Below are positions 43,923 through 45,208 of a DNA stretch of 45,208 nt, one piece after another. The translations under genes and the position numbers were made by a program. This DNA is from Proteobacteria bacterium SG_bin4. Lineage in GTDB: Bacteria > Pseudomonadota > Gammaproteobacteria > Burkholderiales > Nitrosomonadaceae. Under the pieces are notes generated by a model. It was not told the origin of the DNA. It did no database searches and was given only the letters and a program-made list of their open reading frames with translations. The stretch lies in assembly GCA_002083395.1 (NCBI GenBank), contig LWDH01000018.1, positions 1 through 45,208 on the forward strand, read 5' to 3'. The number at the start of each line of letters is the position of its first letter. The stretch's first letter is position 1.

Positions 43923-45208
43923 ATGGGCAAGATCATTGAATGGTTGAAGGATGTCAATACCAACGGCAAAGTCATCGTTGCAGTAGTTGTCATCATCGCT
44001 TTTGCGTTTTATCCGGATAGTTTTTTAAAGTTATTCGACAAGCCGGATTCCAATCCATCACCAGCGCCAGCGAACCATTATTCGGCGCAAGGCAATCAAA
44101 TTAACGCGCCAATTACCGCGACCAATGGCGGATCGGTGAGTGGCGTGCATATCGGCGATACCCATCATCATGGCTTAAGTATGGATGATGCGATGAAGTT
44201 GGCGGAGAAACTGGCTGCCGAAAAAGGCGAACAAGACGCGCAGCTCATTAAATCTTTGCAAGACACGATCCAGGCGCTGACGCAACAAAACCCGCAGCAA
44301 TACGATATCCAGCAAGCGTTCGATCGGTTGGCGCAAGGCGATACCACCCAGGCGGAAGCTATTTTTACCGCGGTAGCCGAGGAAGCAAAGCAGGCCGGTC
44401 AGGCCGCAAACAGCAAGGAAGCCGAGGCACTGCGCCACTTGGGCTCGCTGGCTTTCTTGCACGATACGCAAAAAGCCTTGACTGCCTACCAACGCAGCAC
44501 CGAACTCGATCCCGATAATTGGGATGGCTGGAACAACCTCGGGCACCTTTATCGAAGAATCGGCGAGCTTGAAAACGCCGAAAACGCCTATACGACCGTT
44601 CAAAAACTGTCGCTGCAGCAGGGTGACCGCACCGGTGAAGCAGTCGCCTACGGCAACCTTGGCAACGTCTACGAAACCCGCGGCGAGCTGGATCGCGCCG
44701 TTGAATACTATGAGCAGTCGCTGGCATTGAACCGGGAGCTGGGGCGCAAGGAAGGCATGGCTGCTCAGTACGGCAACCTCGGCATCGTCTACCGCATCCG
44801 CGGCGAGCTCGACCGCGCGGTTGAATATTATGAGCGCTCGCTGGCATTGAACCGGGAGCTGGGGCGCAAGGAAGGCATGGCCAATCAGTACGGCAACCTT
44901 GGCATCGTCTACCGCATCCGCGGCGAGCTGGATCGCGCCGTTGAATACTATGAGCAGTCGCTGGCATTGAACCGGGAGCTGGGGCGCAAGGAAGGCATGG
45001 CCAATCAGTACGGCAACCTCGGCATCGTCTACCGCATCCGCGGCGAGCTCGACCGCGCGGTTGAATATTATGAGCGCTCGCTGGCAATCGAAAAGGAGCT
45101 GGGGCGCAAGGAAGGCATGGCCAATCAGTACGGCAACCTTGGCAACGGCTACCGAACCGGCGGCGAGCTCGACCGCGCCGTTGAATACCATGAGCGCTTA
45201 CTGGCAAT
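43923..45208 (+). CDS. TPR-repeat protein, 3' end outside window
   Basis: The frame opens at ATG 43923 (MGKIIEWLKDV) and stays open to the window end, at least 428 residues. A single N-terminal membrane helix (KVIVAVVVIIAFAFYP) is followed by a polar linker with GNQINAPITATNGGSVSGVHIG and a HHH cluster, then a charged helical region (about 85-140). From about residue 145 tetratricopeptide repeats run on; from about 240 they are 40-residue units of the type YGNLGIVYRIRGELDRAVEYYE. Long open frames on the minus strand here are mirror images of this repeat. There is no strong ribosome site, so the start is tentative. Function: protein-protein interaction scaffold, partner unknown. Confidence 0.8.
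   Translation, partial: MGKIIEWLKDVNTNGKVIVAVVVIIAFAFYPDSFLKLFDKPDSNPSPAPANHYSAQGNQINAPITATNGGSVSGVHIGDTHHHGLSMDDAMKLAEKLAAEKGEQDAQLIKSLQDTIQALTQQNPQQYDIQQAFDRLAQGDTTQAEAIFTAVAEEAKQAGQAANSKEAEALRHLGSLAFLHDTQKALTAYQRSTELDPDNWDGWNNLGHLYRRIGELENAENAYTTVQKLSLQQGDRTGEAVAYGNLGNVYETRGELDRAVEYYEQSLALNRELGRKEGMAAQYGNLGIVYRIRGELDRAVEYYERSLALNRELGRKEGMANQYGNLGIVYRIRGELDRAVEYYEQSLALNRELGRKEGMANQYGNLGIVYRIRGELDRAVEYYERSLAIEKELGRKEGMANQYGNLGNGYRTGGELDRAVEYHERLLA
44641..45208 (+). repeat. 120-bp tandem coding repeats with 240-bp higher order
   Basis: At least four and a half units of 120 bases, nearly identical. Units alternate: those at 44641 and 44881 share GAGCTGGATCGCGCCG, while those at 44761 and 45001 share GAGCTCGACCGCGCGG. 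The array therefore seems to have grown by duplication of a two-unit, 240-base block. Confidence 0.8.

Noticed and set aside
44175..45207. Two long minus-strand open frames over the TPR gene
   Set aside because: They are mirror frames of a GC-rich tandem repeat; the plus-strand frame encodes a proper TPR protein.
44641..45208. CRISPR-like periodicity
   Set aside because: The repeats are 120 bp, contiguous, in frame and encode TPR units; there are no spacers.

Overview
The window looks like a chromosomal segment of a betaproteobacterium, most likely a Nitrosomonas-type ammonia oxidiser. This is inferred from protein character and not from a marker gene. Supporting signs are three PEP-CTERM secreted proteins, an SbtA/SbtB bicarbonate uptake pair, a CopD-cytochrome c fusion, intergenic MITE-like repeats and a GC content near 55% that falls in a few AT-rich patches. 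No rRNA, tRNA, CRISPR array, transposase or integrase was recognised.

Left part (1-18300). After a truncated unknown gene come two outer-membrane beta-barrels (BBP2-like porin and alginate-export family), an SbtA-type sodium/bicarbonate permease with a PII-like SbtB partner and an unannotated 47-residue leader ORF, and a divergent FixL/FixJ-like two-component pair. A 36-bp motif (30 of 36 identical) lies upstream of both the alginate-export gene and the sbtA operon, which suggests a small carbon-uptake regulon. Next are housekeeping genes (VOC protein, SelO, TrmA-family methyltransferase, zinc-less MsrB, NhaC antiporter), a lone DUF262-HNH defence-type gene and two PEP-CTERM proteins.

Middle (18500-31100). 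A stress or survival cassette: Lon, a CBS pair, a BCAM0308-type zinc-ribbon protein, NAD salvage (nicotinamidase and nicotinate phosphoribosyltransferase), an HPF-cold-shock fusion, archease-RtcB, PolX, a phosphoribosyltransferase and two unknown proteins. The content recalls the low-oxygen-activated (lxa) locus of Burkholderia cenocepacia.

Right part (31100-41000). This holds the most novel candidate system. A compact minus-strand gene set encodes an 822-aa protein of unknown family with a duplicated domain, a large atypical glycyl radical enzyme, a possible SCP2-like lipid-binding protein, a minimal radical-SAM activase, a DUF6765 protein resembling zinc-dependent phospholipase C, and a short-chain dehydrogenase. 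Oxygen-sensitive radical chemistry beside lipid-type proteins is unexpected in an aerobic nitrifier.

Right edge (41000-45208). A CopD-cytochrome c-thioredoxin-like fusion, a secreted unknown protein, and a TPR protein cut by the window end whose repeats are almost identical at DNA level.

Two unrelated repeat families (143 bp and about 149 bp) sit between genes. Their terminal sequences supply the stop codons of at least four genes: the 822-aa gene, lon, the CBS gene and the HPF gene.
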